Shown here in pieces: positions 8,040 to 17,808 of a stretch of 64,000 nucleotides of DNA (positions are counted from its first letter, which is position 1; each line of letters begins with the position of its first letter). Source of the DNA: Fidelibacterota bacterium (GTDB lineage: Bacteria > Fidelibacterota > UBA2242 > JAFGTP01); the NCBI GenBank assembly GCA_016934035.1, contig JAFGTP010000031.1, positions 1-64,000 of the forward strand, read 5' to 3'. A program made the translations under genes and the position numbers. The notes beneath the pieces are model-generated. The model was not told the DNA's origin. It saw only the letters and a program-made list of their open reading frames with translations, and searched no databases.

Positions 8040-10412
8040 CTATTCTTTTTTTTCAAAAAGGATTGCTAACTGATCCAGGCCGTGGCTGATTTCTAAAATA
8101 TTGAATAGAGAACAGGCTGCGATGAGTTGGTTGGAAATATCGATGATTTTCCGTGATTTGGATTGTTGGCCGATGGTTTGAATATTTTTTGAAAAGGCCA
8201 GAATATCATCGATGAGCATATTTTCTTTTAATTTTTGGATTTCCTGCAAATAATTTTCTGAATGAAATTGAATCAATTCTGAAGGTCTTTCCTGTTCCGT
8301 GTTTTCTTCAGTGCCAGATTTTCTTTCTGTTAGGATTTCATGATAATCCAGGTACTTTTTTAATTCATGGATGATTTCTTCGGTTATAAAAGGTTTTGAA
8401 AGAAAACTTTTAAAAATTTCCAGGCTGGCAATATTATGGTCATTTTTCATTGAAGCTGAGAGTGCGATGATGGGGATTTCAGAAAAATGAGGCTGTGAGG
8501 TAATAATCTGGGCTGTTTCAATTCCATTCATCTCCGGCATTTTGATGTCCATAATAATCAAAGCGGGGAGGTCCGATTTTAATAGATCAATTGCTTCTTT
8601 CCCACTTTTTGCGTAGATGACAGACAAATTATATCGTGTCAGTATTTTTCCCAGAACAATCCGGTTCGACTGTATATCGTCCACAATGAGGACCTTCTGG
8701 CCTTTGAAATTTGTTTGTATTTCGGGGAGGTTTTCAGGCTTTTTGTGAATATTTCGGGGCATTGCTTCGACATTCTCAAAAACAATCTTGAATGTGCTGC
8801 CGACATTGACTTGACTTTCAAGTTCAATTCGGCCATTCATCAAAGTGACCAGTTTACTGCAAATTGCCAGACCGAGTCCGGTACCTTCGTATTTTCTTGT
8901 GCTTTTACCATCCTGCTGGGTAAAACTTTCAAAAATTAATTTATGCTGATCTGACGGAATGCCTATACCTGTATCTTCTACTCTGATGACAAAATCCCGT
9001 TGATTTTCATGTCCGTTTTCCACCACCTGCAAGTCTACTTTTATTGTACCTTGTTGTGTGAATTTTAAGGCGTTTCCGATAATATTAATAAGAACCTGTT
9101 TAAGACGAATTTCATCCAGGTAAAGGAGGGGAGCAAAGGGGTCGTTGAGTAAAAACTGGTGGGACAGACCTTTTTGTTCGATTTGTTTTTCAAAAATTAA
9201 TTTAATATCAGACAGGAGCGGACTTATTTCAATAAAATCCCTGGTAATCTTCATTTTACCGGATTCTATTTTTGAAAGGTCCAGAATATTATTGATTAAG
9301 GATAATAAAGTATTGCCGGCAGCTTTGATTGATTTTAAAAATTCTGTTCCCTCATCGTCTTTTATATGTTGGGATAATAATTCTGTGAATCCGATAATTG
9401 CATTCATGGGCGTCCTGATTTCATGGCTCATATTTGCCAGAAATTCTGATTTTGCACGGTTCGCGGATTCAGCCTGGACTTTTGCATCCATCAATTCTTT
9501 TTCTATTCTATTCCTATTATTTATTTCCTCCAGGAGTTTACTATTGTTGAGGGATAGTGCTGTTGTTTTCAGGGATACTTGCTTTTTGACATGAAAATTT
9601 TCCAGAAAGAGCAGTCCTGCGACTCCAATTAATCCAAACAGGATCCACAGAATTTGTTTTGGTATTTTACCTTTTGGGTGGTCTACGCCCAATAATTCGT
9701 TGACTAATTGAAAATAGAACGAACCGGGATCATTTTTTTCAAGGGCCAGATAAGACTCCAGGATTTTTAATAATTCCTGGTTGTCAAGGGTTTTGAAATG
9801 ATAACTAATTGGTGCAAAGATAATTGAAGTCGGTCTGATTGTATTTATTTGAGAGAGATTTTTTTTCTCAAGACGGTCGATGATGGCAGCGTCCACCCAA
9901 CCCTTTGCGAGACCTTTTTGCAGTGTGGCGATATCGCTGAATGTGACAAAATCACCGGAAATTCCGTAGGAATTCAGAATTGCGCCAAGATTATTATCAA
10001 AAGGTGAATTTTTTATAACCCCAATAGATTTTTCACCCAGATCAAAAATTGTTTCTATTCTTATGTTCGGATTTGAATAAACCTCAGCCCAGGTAGAAAT
10101 AATACTCTCATGGGAAATTCGAATATTCGTTATTTTCCTTTCAGTGGAAAGGGGTTCAATTATCAAATCAAATTTCATTGAATCCGTAGTTTCCGGGTTG
10201 CGATTATCTTCCAGGGAGAAAAAATTTAAATCCCAGTTTTCCTGCTTTGCAATATTCTTCATTAATTTGATGAAAAAATCATTATAGATCGATTGATTTA
10301 AATCTTCATTGTAGATTTTTTCTGTCATTCCGATGTTGAGTTTTTTATTAAAAGCAACTGTCGAAACCGGTAATGTAAAAATGATCAGGTATAGGAGAAA
10401 TTTGTATTTCAT
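8040..10412 (-). CDS. Hybrid sensor histidine kinase with periplasmic solute-binding domain
   Basis: 790 residues. A signal peptide is followed by a family-3-type solute-binding domain (about 25-250), one transmembrane helix near 255-275 ([17 protein letters not shown]), a coiled coil, HisKA with phospho-acceptor H330 ([10 protein letters not shown]), HATPase with [17 protein letters not shown] and GTGLGLAI, and a receiver ([18 protein letters not shown]). The last 80 residues form a four-helix region placed like an Hpt domain but without an HxxKG histidine. The kinase should autophosphorylate and pass phosphate to its own receiver; the final output partner is not nearby. It follows the pstS-like gene by 10 bp, so the two probably sense together. 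Confidence 0.9.
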   Translation of the reverse strand: MKYKFLLYLIIFTLPVSTVAFNKKLNIGMTEKIYNEDLNQSIYNDFFIKLMKNIAKQENWDLNFFSLEDNRNPETTDSMKFDLIIEPLSTERKITNIRISHESIISTWAEVYSNPNIRIETIFDLGEKSIGVIKNSPFDNNLGAILNSYGISGDFVTFSDIATLQKGLAKGWVDAAIIDRLEKKNLSQINTIRPTSIIFAPISYHFKTLDNQELLKILESYLALEKNDPGSFYFQLVNELLGVDHPKGKIPKQILWILFGLIGVAGLLFLENFHVKKQVSLKTTALSLNNSKLLEEINNRNRIEKELMDAKVQAESANRAKSEFLANMSHEIRTPMNAIIGFTELLSQHIKDDEGTEFLKSIKAAGNTLLSLINNILDLSKIESGKMKITRDFIEISPLLSDIKLIFEKQIEQKGLSHQFLLNDPFAPLLYLDEIRLKQVLINIIGNALKFTQQGTIKVDLQVVENGHENQRDFVIRVEDTGIGIPSDQHKLIFESFTQQDGKSTRKYEGTGLGLAICSKLVTLMNGRIELESQVNVGSTFKIVFENVEAMPRNIHKKPENLPEIQTNFKGQKVLIVDDIQSNRIVLGKILTRYNLSVIYAKSGKEAIDLLKSDLPALIIMDIKMPEMNGIETAQIITSQPHFSEIPIIALSASMKNDHNIASLEIFKSFLSKPFITEEIIHELKKYLDYHEILTERKSGTEENTEQERPSELIQFHSENYLQEIQKLKENMLIDDILAFSKNIQTIGQQSKSRKIIDISNQLIAACSLFNILEISHGLDQLAILFEKKE

Positions 10413-10419
10413 TGGAAAC

Positions 10420-11409
10420 TCATTTTAGTAAATCATAAATTTTTTCGGCTACATTTTCCGGAATGGGGGCAAAGAAAAATTCTTCATTAAATTTTTGGCC
10501 TTCTGTCAATATCCATTGAAATAATTGGGTTCCGGCTTGGAATTTTTCGGAATTATTTGATCTTTTAAAAATAATATAACTAAAAGTGCTGATAGGATAG
10601 GAAAATTCATTGTCTGAATCGATTAGAAGGATACGTACGTCATCGGGAATATTGGTTTCAGCAGATTTCCGGATTGATTCAACGGTGGGCAATACATAAT
10701 TGCCGTTTTTATTTTCAATTTTGGCAACGGGCAGGTTGTGCTCTCTCGCGTAAGTGTATGAGATATATCCCAAACTTCCGGGTATTTTGCTAACAAATTT
10801 TGCGACATTTTCATTCCCTTCGACACCCAGACCGGTTTCCCATTGAAAGTTTTTTCCATATCCATATTTTCTCTGCCAGTCTTTACTTATTTTGCTCATG
10901 AAATGGGTCAACAAAAATGTACTTCCGCTATCATCCGAGCGATGGATGAGTGTAATTTCTTTGTCAGGCAGGATGATATTCGGGTTTTCTGTTTGAATCA
11001 GGTAATTGTTCCATTTTTTAATTTTTCCGGTCAGGATCTGGACCAGGGCTTTCTTACTGATGTTTATCGGAGTTTCAACGGGCAGATTGTACGTAAATAC
11101 AATTGCACCGATACAAGTCGGAATATGAATAATTTCATCTTCAATACTATTTAATTCTTCATCACTGAGGAAAATATCGGTTCCTCCGAAATCAACTCGT
11201 TCATTAAGAACATCCTTGATTCCCTGTCCGGAACCCAGGGGTTCATATATGATTTTGATGTCACTTATCCTGGAAAATTCTTCGATCCACTTTTCATACA
11301 ATGGGTATGGCAAGGTAGCGCCACTTCCCTTAATAATGATGTTTGAAATTGTTGATGGTCTTAACAAAGAAAAAAATAATAAAAGGATGAGACAAATTTT
11401 ATTCAACAT
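10420..11409 (-). CDS. PstS-like phosphate-binding protein
   Basis: 329 residues with a signal peptide. PstS-family features are [67 protein letters not shown] and [11 protein letters not shown], which contribute the anion-binding loops. PstS delivers phosphate to the PstCAB importer in the periplasm. No pstC, pstA, pstB or phoU gene is present; instead a hybrid sensor kinase follows at once. I infer a binding protein for sensing rather than, or as well as, transport. The anion may be phosphate or a related oxyanion. Confidence 0.85.
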   Translation of the reverse strand: MLNKICLILLLFFSLLRPSTISNIIIKGSGATLPYPLYEKWIEEFSRISDIKIIYEPLGSGQGIKDVLNERVDFGGTDIFLSDEELNSIEDEIIHIPTCIGAIVFTYNLPVETPINISKKALVQILTGKIKKWNNYLIQTENPNIILPDKEITLIHRSDDSGSTFLLTHFMSKISKDWQRKYGYGKNFQWETGLGVEGNENVAKFVSKIPGSLGYISYTYAREHNLPVAKIENKNGNYVLPTVESIRKSAETNIPDDVRILLIDSDNEFSYPISTFSYIIFKRSNNSEKFQAGTQLFQWILTEGQKFNEEFFFAPIPENVAEKIYDLLK

Positions 11410-11544
11410 AAATTAACCTTAAAATCATGTGCGAATTATAAAGTATTGATGTAAATAGAATATAAATTGCTAGTTAATAATGGTTTAAAATAATTATTAT
11501 GGAGTGTCGAATTTTATTAAAAAAAAATAGTTTTTATGGTTTTT

Positions 11545-12699
11545 TCAAAATTCAGTGTTGTCAAGGTTCAAAGCATCCCGATAATTTTCTAACTCCGGCG
11601 GATCTGATTTCAGATTGAATCTTTTAAAAATTGAATCAGCAAACATCCAATCCAAATGATCATTACTTTTGGGTGCAAAACCCATGACTTCCTGCCAGAC
11701 CAAAGGAGATTCCATGCAAAAGTAGATGAAAGGAGGATTAGAAATGGAGGTTAGTTTATTGTAGATAAATTGATAAATAGGAACACGGACAGGCCTGGCA
11801 TAGCGCATTTTTCCATCCATCCCTTTAATCATTTCACCATAAGGAATCTGAGTGTCGGGATATCGATCGATGATCTTTTCCTTCATTGATGGCGGAAACC
11901 GAAGAGACCCCAAACTGATCCATGGTATTTTATTCGGATCCACTGTTGAATATAGTTGGTCGATAACAGAGCCGTAGATTTCCTGCCAATTTTCATAATT
12001 AAGGATTGGATCGAAATGAAATCCTGTCAGAAAACCTTTGTCCTGCGCCTGTTTTGCTTTTTGGAGACGCAAGGTGATCGGGTCAGCCATACTTTCTTCA
12101 CGATTGACGATTTCCTGAGGATTTATTGACCATGAAAAAACTATATTTCCTTTGTGAGGGATATTTAGCAAATCATCGGTAATAGTCAATTTTGATTTAA
12201 TCTCAAAGAAGGCGTTGGGAATTTCCGAAAAAAGTTCTATCACCTTGCCGGCAAAAAGTCTTGATCCTTTCAAGGCCAGGGAGTCACCCAGTTCACCAGT
12301 ACCGATTCTGATAAACCTGTTGGGCTGGGAATTTAATTTTTTTTTGAGCTCATGGATAATATCATCATAATTGGTATAGATAATTGTGGCTGGCTGATTG
12401 AGATAAAATTGCAAAATGCAATAGGTGCAGTTGAGGGGACAATTGAGTGTATGGTTGATAACCTGATAACGGCAACAAAGATAGGATTTATTTGTTCCGG
12501 GGCATCCTTTGACGATTTCGCCTTTGGATTGTGTCAGCCAGAGAACCTGTTTTGGGTTTTCGAAAAATTCAGGAAGGGTATCATTTTCTAGGTAAATTTT
12601 TTCGGCAGTTGGATGGTCTTGAAGGATAAGATTGGTAACCTCGCTACCCGATGAAGATTTAGAAATATATATTTTTTTTATGGTTTTGTTTATATCCAT
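11545..12699 (-). CDS. Spore photoproduct lyase-like radical SAM protein
   Basis: 384 residues. The radical-SAM cluster motif is C87-x3-C91-x2-C94 (NCPLNCTYC), followed by LQFYLN, IRIGTGELGDSLA, KSKLT and NIVFSWSINP. The C-terminal block (FIYFCMESPLVWQEVMGF) is shared with the SplB/SPL family. In Bacillus SPL repairs the spore photoproduct thymine dimer, but this organism shows no sporulation genes here and the family is widespread outside spore-formers. A DNA-lesion repair role is possible but not shown. It is the last gene of a chain with the ParB-like, glycosyltransferase and nucleosidase genes, 8 bp after its upstream neighbour. Confidence 0.85.
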   Translation of the reverse strand: MDINKTIKKIYISKSSSGSEVTNLILQDHPTAEKIYLENDTLPEFFENPKQVLWLTQSKGEIVKGCPGTNKSYLCCRYQVINHTLNCPLNCTYCILQFYLNQPATIIYTNYDDIIHELKKKLNSQPNRFIRIGTGELGDSLALKGSRLFAGKVIELFSEIPNAFFEIKSKLTITDDLLNIPHKGNIVFSWSINPQEIVNREESMADPITLRLQKAKQAQDKGFLTGFHFDPILNYENWQEIYGSVIDQLYSTVDPNKIPWISLGSLRFPPSMKEKIIDRYPDTQIPYGEMIKGMDGKMRYARPVRVPIYQFIYNKLTSISNPPFIYFCMESPLVWQEVMGFAPKSNDHLDWMFADSIFKRFNLKSDPPELENYRDALNLDNTEF

Positions 12700-12707
12700 A
12701 GATTTAA

Positions 12708-13613
12708 CTATAATTTTTTTAAAATATTTTTAAGGTTGTCGATATTTATTTCTCTGCAAAAATGTTGAAGTTTCAGGATATCATCATTATTGCAAATCGT
12801 AAAGGATCCATGGATTTCTTTTTTTTCGAAATTTGTGTCAAAGTGGATCGTCAAATTGTTTGGTATTTGAAGGTTTGCAAAAATTTCCAAAATATCTTTA
12901 CGATGAGCTGATAAAACAGGGTATCTCAGCTGTACTATTGTCTCCTTAATTTGCATGAGTGGTTGCGGTGAATTACTGTTTATAATTTTATCAATCTGAT
13001 GTATAATATCACCCTCTTTTTGGAGTTGGATTAATTCTGCGATATTTTCAACAATCTCGAGAAAATTACTCATAGAAGGCTTAAAAGTCTTAATTAATTT
13101 TAAAAATATTTTTTGATCATTTTCATTTAAAATAGTAAGATATTCCCAGACTTTAAGGGGTGCTTTTTTTTCAACAAGATAATCTGATATTTGGGGCAGG
13201 ATTAATGAAAATTTTTTGAAAGTTTCAATTGTTTTTGGTTTTGGACTGAGGTGCAATTTTTCTGATATGTATCTCTTTTTGTCTTCTATTTTTGTTTCAA
13301 TTCCATCCATATAATTCAGGATATTGGAGATGATCTGAAAGTTAAGTTCTTGATCAGAGAGATAATAATCTGTAATAATTTTGAGTAATTCAAAAGAATT
13401 TATATTATCAGATAGCGGATAAATTGGCAATTCAGAATCCTGAAATTCTCTAAAATGACCAATCAATATTTCTGCTGTATCATTATTTATTTTAGCTAAA
13501 AAGGGTTTAATGAAAACTGACGGTTTTGTGATTGAATTTTGAATATTGAAGATGTAGTTATAATTCGTTTTTGAAATTTTACAACGATGTTTGGGCCAGT
13601 TTGTAATTTTCAT
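12708..13613 (-). CDS. Possible ParB-like protein, function unknown
   Basis: 301 residues, strongly helical and lysine/isoleucine-rich. I recognise no signature with certainty. The layout is suggestive of a divergent ParB/Spo0J protein: an early segment TAEILIGHFREF in the place of the ParB 'GERR' strand, SFELLKIITDYYLSDQELNFQII where ParB has its 'NPiEkA' helix, then a helix-turn-helix-like run around LPQISDYLVEKKAPLKVWEYL, and a small C-terminal alpha-beta domain. It overlaps the upstream glycosyltransferase by 35 bp and lies 8 bp before the SPL-like gene, so it probably works with that radical SAM protein. Alternative: an unrelated helical adaptor. Confidence 0.5.
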   Translation of the reverse strand: MKITNWPKHRCKISKTNYNYIFNIQNSITKPSVFIKPFLAKINNDTAEILIGHFREFQDSELPIYPLSDNINSFELLKIITDYYLSDQELNFQIISNILNYMDGIETKIEDKKRYISEKLHLSPKPKTIETFKKFSLILPQISDYLVEKKAPLKVWEYLTILNENDQKIFLKLIKTFKPSMSNFLEIVENIAELIQLQKEGDIIHQIDKIINSNSPQPLMQIKETIVQLRYPVLSAHRKDILEIFANLQIPNNLTIHFDTNFEKKEIHGSFTICNNDDILKLQHFCREINIDNLKNILKKL

Positions 13614-14454
13614 TTATCATAATCTTTCTGTACTCGTTTAGCTTTGGCCCAAAAATATTTGGCAAACCATCTCGCTTCTCTCTTCCCAGATTCAGGACTT
13701 CTAATTTGTGAACAATTTCTTTGATTACAAGTTCACGTTGCCAATCTGCTAAATATTCATTTAAAAGTCTCTCAAGTGATTCGACCCTGAATCGATCCAT
13801 TCCCCAAAATTTTCTGGATAATTGATCATCATGTCCACCTGTTTTAACTATTAGAAATTCTTCCATCAGGCCGATGGGATATTTGCGGGAGATTCTCAGC
13901 CAAAGATCATAATCTTCACAGACTGGCATATTCTCATTGAAGAGCCCGATATCATCAAAAACTGACCGGTGAATGATCACTGCACTGGGGCTGACAATGC
14001 ACAAGGGCAGGCATTGTGCGAAAATCCATCCATGGTATTTCTGATGCTTATTCATCGGATTAACAAACTTGCCGTTGCGAATCCATTTTTCTCCAACTTG
14101 CTGGATTTTGTAATCTGAGTTGTTTTCTAACCATTGAATTTGTTTTTCTAATTTTTGAGGATACCAATAATCATCGGAATCCAAGAGTGCAATCCATTCG
14201 CCATGAGATTTGTTGATGCCGAAATTTCGGGCAGCTGATACGCCTGAATGCAGTGTAGAATAACTTATGATCTTTTTTTTATATTTTCTCAGGATTCGAC
14301 TGGTGTTGTCCGTTGATCCATCATCGATGACAATCAGTTCAAAATCTTTATATGTCTGCTCTAAAACCGACTTGATTGCTCTTTCAAGCAATTGCTCCCT
14401 GTTGTATGTTGGAATGATTACAGACACATTGGGTTTATGACTATTGTTTAGCAT
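13579..14454 (-). CDS. Family 2 glycosyltransferase
   Basis: 291 residues. GT-A fold N-terminus with VSVIIPTYNREQLLERAI, IVIDDGSTDNT, SAARNFGI and the metal/nucleotide DxD at LLDSDDYW. A later WLRISRKYPIG and DQLSRKFW region follows, common in GT2 enzymes of surface polysaccharide or lipid glycosylation. No transmembrane helix is seen. It overlaps the nucleosidase gene upstream by 7 bp and the ParB-like gene downstream by 35 bp. Donor and acceptor are unknown, and no O-antigen locus surrounds it. Confidence 0.88.
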   Translation of the reverse strand: MLNNSHKPNVSVIIPTYNREQLLERAIKSVLEQTYKDFELIVIDDGSTDNTSRILRKYKKKIISYSTLHSGVSAARNFGINKSHGEWIALLDSDDYWYPQKLEKQIQWLENNSDYKIQQVGEKWIRNGKFVNPMNKHQKYHGWIFAQCLPLCIVSPSAVIIHRSVFDDIGLFNENMPVCEDYDLWLRISRKYPIGLMEEFLIVKTGGHDDQLSRKFWGMDRFRVESLERLLNEYLADWQRELVIKEIVHKLEVLNLGREKRDGLPNIFGPKLNEYRKIMINENYKLAQTSL

Positions 14455-15044
14455 TTGTCATAGGCCTCAAGAAATTTTTTTACCGGTTTAATAAGAAGTT
14501 TGGCGTAGTTGCTCAGATTTTCTTTGAATTGTGACATAGAAATATTTTCTGCATAATCGGATATGACTTTTATGCAATAAAATTCAAGATTCTGATATGC
14601 ACAAATTTTTGAAATCCAATAACTTTCCATATCGACAATTTTTGCGTACTTCTTTAAATTTTCTTTTTTACTAATGTCATTTATTGGAGAATCAGAAGTA
14701 AAAATATTGAGATATTCAATCTGATTATCTTGAATAAAAGGTAGATTTTTGAAATCAATTTTGAGTAAAGTATTATTTAACAAAGTTAGAAAAGTTGATG
14801 GGAATACTATATCTCCAATTTGAAATTTATCAGATAAACTACCAGCGGTTCCGATATTAATAATTGTTTGAAATTGATTTATTTTTGTTTGTTTGTCCAA
14901 TCTGGTCAAAACATTTTCCTTTCCTATGCCGGATATAAAAAAATGTATGTTAAGATTGGAATATTCTGAAGTATGGATATTGTTTTTAATTGGGGCTAAT
15001 TCGTTTTTTAAAGCTGAAGTTATAAGTAAATTTTTTCTATTCAC
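14448..15044 (-). CDS. Nucleoside phosphorylase/nucleosidase-like protein
   Basis: 198 residues, shorter than the 230-250 usual for MTA/SAH nucleosidase. The PNP/UDP-phosphorylase fold is indicated by LLITSALKNELAPIK, FFISGIGKENV, IINIGTAGSLSDKFQIGDIVFP and the ribose-binding IVDMESYWIS followed by CIKVISDYA, where the catalytic acid normally sits (SD). The N-terminal substrate loop is short. It could cleave a modified nucleoside or an adenosyl product of the radical SAM protein in the same chain; that link is inference from context. It overlaps the zinc-ribbon gene by 8 bp. Confidence 0.72.
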   Translation of the reverse strand: MNRKNLLITSALKNELAPIKNNIHTSEYSNLNIHFFISGIGKENVLTRLDKQTKINQFQTIINIGTAGSLSDKFQIGDIVFPSTFLTLLNNTLLKIDFKNLPFIQDNQIEYLNIFTSDSPINDISKKENLKKYAKIVDMESYWISKICAYQNLEFYCIKVISDYAENISMSQFKENLSNYAKLLIKPVKKFLEAYDKC

Positions 15045-15264
15045 TTTTATTTGTAACTTCCATTATTTTCTGTTTATACTCTTCTTCTGTAATTTTGCGA
15101 TAATTTCCGCAATCGTTACAAATTAGATAATAAACCTTTTCATTGTGCATTCTTCCTTTTCTGTAAAGCATTTTCCCTTCGCAAGAATCACAATTAACAA
15201 AGAGTTTCTGATCATAGGGCTGAGAATATTTTTTTTCTTCGTCTCTTTTATGTTGTTTAGCCAT
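15037..15264 (-). CDS. Small zinc-ribbon protein
   Basis: 75 residues. Two knuckles, CDSCEGKM near residue 25 and ICNDCGNYR near residue 50, make a C4 zinc ribbon flanked by charged ends. The family is not recognised. It starts the overlapping chain zinc ribbon - nucleosidase - glycosyltransferase - ParB-like - SPL-like, and could be a nucleic-acid-binding or partner-binding adaptor. Confidence 0.65.
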   Translation of the reverse strand: MAKQHKRDEEKKYSQPYDQKLFVNCDSCEGKMLYRKGRMHNEKVYYLICNDCGNYRKITEEEYKQKIMEVTNKSE

Positions 15265-15360
15265 TTTTGCCTTTCATTGAATATTGTTTTCAGCCTTAAA
15301 GTTTAGTGAAAATCCTTTTGTAAAACAATGGATAATTCATTTTGTTCCAAGTAGAAACAT

Positions 15361-17508
15361 TTAATTTACATCATTAATAATCATTGCCAGCAACAAAGCC
15401 CTTTCAAGTAGGCTGTGTCTAAGAATGTATTCTGGATTTTGCTGTGGTTTTGCACCAATCGGGCCCAAGCCGTCAATAGCGGGTTTTGTATGGTCAGCAA
15501 AACCAATATCTGATGAACTCCATCGATGTTCTTCCAATAATCGAATATCAAGTTGATTGGATATGGATTTGATCTTTAACCAGAAATCTTCATTGGTTTT
15601 ACTGGAAACCAACGCAGGTCGGCTTTCTTGTTTCTTGATCTGAAAATCAACTTTTTTTAGGTTTTTGCTACTGATGAAAGACCTGATTGATTTATCGAAT
15701 TCTTCAATGTCATTGGCTACTTGATACCTGATGCTCATTTGTACTTCGGCGTGGGCGTAGTGATTATTGATATTTGATTCCATAGTATTTTTATTGATTG
15801 TAACTACAAAGCCTTTCTGGATATCCGTAAGGCCTACACATTTTTTTAAAAATTGCAGAAAAATCCCTTGAGCGATGGGTACATTTTCAGCGCAAGAAGT
15901 ATCGGACAATTTCATCTCACAACGATAAACTGCAGCCCCTGATCGGGTGGTTACCAAGCCACCATCCAAGAAAGCACCTTTTAAACCAATGATGTATTTG
16001 GCATTTTGTGAAATTTCAATAATAAGTTCCTGGGCAAATTTTCCTTTTAAATTATCGTCACTTGTAATGAGCACGCCAATTTTTTTCTTTTGCAATTTTC
16101 GAGTGTACTTCAACGCTTTGAGTGCAGAAACCAAAATGGCAAGCCCACCTTTATTTTCCCAGATTCCAGTGCCAAATAATTTTTGTTCTGTCAATTTAAA
16201 ATAATCCTGTTGAGAGAGTTTTTCAGAATTATCTAAGTGTGTCAGGAAAAGGAAATCATACTGAAAATCCGGAGTATTGCTCAAAAGAACAATGTTGCCG
16301 ACTTCAATTCTTGGAAAGATTTTTTGAAAAAAACCCAGGTGAGTAAATTCTTTGATAACCATTTGTCCGATTTCATTGACACCTTCTACATTCCTGACAT
16401 AGGAGTTTTTATTAACAATTTTGGAAAGAAATTTTTCTGTCATAATTTGTTGGCTTCGTAAATACCCACTTATCCTTGTTCTGAGAGGAAATTTTGTGGT
16501 GTAAAATGCAGCACCTTCTTCAGTAAAATAATTAGTGAAATACCGATTGGAGGCAACATCAAGCATTTTATTAACCAGTGAGGAAAAGTCATAACCCACG
16601 GATTGGGCTGCCTTTAAGTAGGAGCCAGTTCTTCCAAGTGAAGCCATTGAGTTGATTTCCAATAAATAGATTCTTCCTTCTTCACTAAGTCTGATGTCAA
16701 CTCTTGCAAAGTCTCTTAAATGCAAAGCATTAAATGCGTCTTTACTGATTTGCTGCATTTTTTTTGTCAGATCATTACTGATGTTGGCTGGACAGATTTT
16801 GGCTCTTGGTTTACTCTTTTTGTTATCCATTGTCTGTATTGCGTTAGGGTCATTTTCCAAGTCAATTTCCAGAACAGGGAAAGCTTCTACGGGATTATTT
16901 CCAAGCAAGCCGACACAAAACTCCCGACCGGCAATAAATTGTTCCACTAGAGCCTGTTGTAAATATTCATTAACAATAAAATCAACAGCTTTCCTAAGGT
17001 CTTCGATATTATGAACAATGCGCAGACCAAAGGAAACAGATTCCATTTTGGGTTTTACAATAACTGGAAATTCCACGGTGCTCATATCTTCGTCGGCACT
17101 GTTAAATACCCAGAAATTGGGTGTTGGGATGTTATATTTTTGCCATAGAATTTTTGTGTTTACCTTATCCAGTGCCAAGGCATGTCCGGCAGGTGTTGAA
17201 CCAACATAAGGAATTCCCAACATTTCCAGAATAGAAGGAATATGTGTATATCTGCTTTCTCCCTGAATACCATAGGCCATATTAAAGACCAGGCCCATTC
17301 GTTCGCCTTCGACAACCTTGGGCATGAATTCCTGAAGTTCTTCGATCATGTGCATATTGCCATCAATGATATTGACATTATGGCCTCCATCCTCCAGTGC
17401 CTTGGCCACTGCCTTGACGGTTTCCGGGCTGTATTTTTCTTTGTTTTGCATGCCAAACTTGTTGATAACTTTCGAAAAATCGCGATTATATATGATTGCA
17501 ACTTTCAT
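15361..17508 (-). CDS. ATP-grasp (D-Ala-D-Ala ligase-like) protein fused to a degenerate M20 peptidase
   Basis: 715 residues in two domains. Residues 1-325 form an ATP-grasp ligase like D-Ala-D-Ala ligase: GIQGESRYTHIPSILEMLGIPYVGS, VIVKPKMESVSFGL, VEQFIAGREFCVG and the metal site ARVDIRLSEEGRIYLLEINSMASLG. Residues about 340-715 follow the M20 glutamate-carboxypeptidase fold, keeping H424-x-D426 and SSSD667 but with E451 in place of the bridging aspartate (GTGIWENKGG), DDN at 484-486 in place of DEE and no final histidine (GAKPQQNPEYI, K687). The peptidase half is probably inactive or altered. The gene stands alone, 96 bp upstream of the zinc-ribbon gene. I infer a peptide or amide-forming ligase with a substrate-holding peptidase-like domain. 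Confidence 0.82.
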   Translation of the reverse strand: MKVAIIYNRDFSKVINKFGMQNKEKYSPETVKAVAKALEDGGHNVNIIDGNMHMIEELQEFMPKVVEGERMGLVFNMAYGIQGESRYTHIPSILEMLGIPYVGSTPAGHALALDKVNTKILWQKYNIPTPNFWVFNSADEDMSTVEFPVIVKPKMESVSFGLRIVHNIEDLRKAVDFIVNEYLQQALVEQFIAGREFCVGLLGNNPVEAFPVLEIDLENDPNAIQTMDNKKSKPRAKICPANISNDLTKKMQQISKDAFNALHLRDFARVDIRLSEEGRIYLLEINSMASLGRTGSYLKAAQSVGYDFSSLVNKMLDVASNRYFTNYFTEEGAAFYTTKFPLRTRISGYLRSQQIMTEKFLSKIVNKNSYVRNVEGVNEIGQMVIKEFTHLGFFQKIFPRIEVGNIVLLSNTPDFQYDFLFLTHLDNSEKLSQQDYFKLTEQKLFGTGIWENKGGLAILVSALKALKYTRKLQKKKIGVLITSDDNLKGKFAQELIIEISQNAKYIIGLKGAFLDGGLVTTRSGAAVYRCEMKLSDTSCAENVPIAQGIFLQFLKKCVGLTDIQKGFVVTINKNTMESNINNHYAHAEVQMSIRYQVANDIEEFDKSIRSFISSKNLKKVDFQIKKQESRPALVSSKTNEDFWLKIKSISNQLDIRLLEEHRWSSSDIGFADHTKPAIDGLGPIGAKPQQNPEYILRHSLLERALLLAMIINDVN

Positions 17509-17808
17509 AATGATACCTTTTTAAAAATTGCGGAAATTTACTTTAAAATTTGAATTGCAGAAAGATAAATTCATTAAATTGTTGAAAAGTATTAAAGGAT
17601 TAAAAACCAGCAGATTGCACATAATTTTTGATTTTTTATTATTGATCTTTTTATAGTTTTTAATATCACTTATGACAAAAAGTAAATCAATCATCTAAAC
17701 AATACTAATGAAATAAAATTTTCCTATAAAAAGGTTTGAGTTCAAATTGAAATTTCCTTATTTTAAACGAAGACATTTTTTGTCAAATTTAGAGGAAGGA
17801 GTCACCTT
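17509..17808. other. AT-rich divergent intergenic region
   Basis: 300 bp between two divergent genes, the ligase-peptidase (minus) and the GAF signalling operon (plus). It must contain both promoters. The DNA is extremely AT-rich with many TTGA and TATA-like tracts, and I could not single out one promoter. The only clear signal is the ribosome site GGAAGGAG at 17794-17801, seven bases before the TTG start at 17809. Confidence 0.5.

Noticed and set aside
11545-15044. Hopanoid-type cluster (radical SAM, nucleoside phosphorylase, glycosyltransferase as in HpnH, HpnG, HpnI).
   Set aside because: The radical SAM protein matches the photoproduct lyase family, not HpnH, and no squalene-hopene cyclase or other hpn gene is present.
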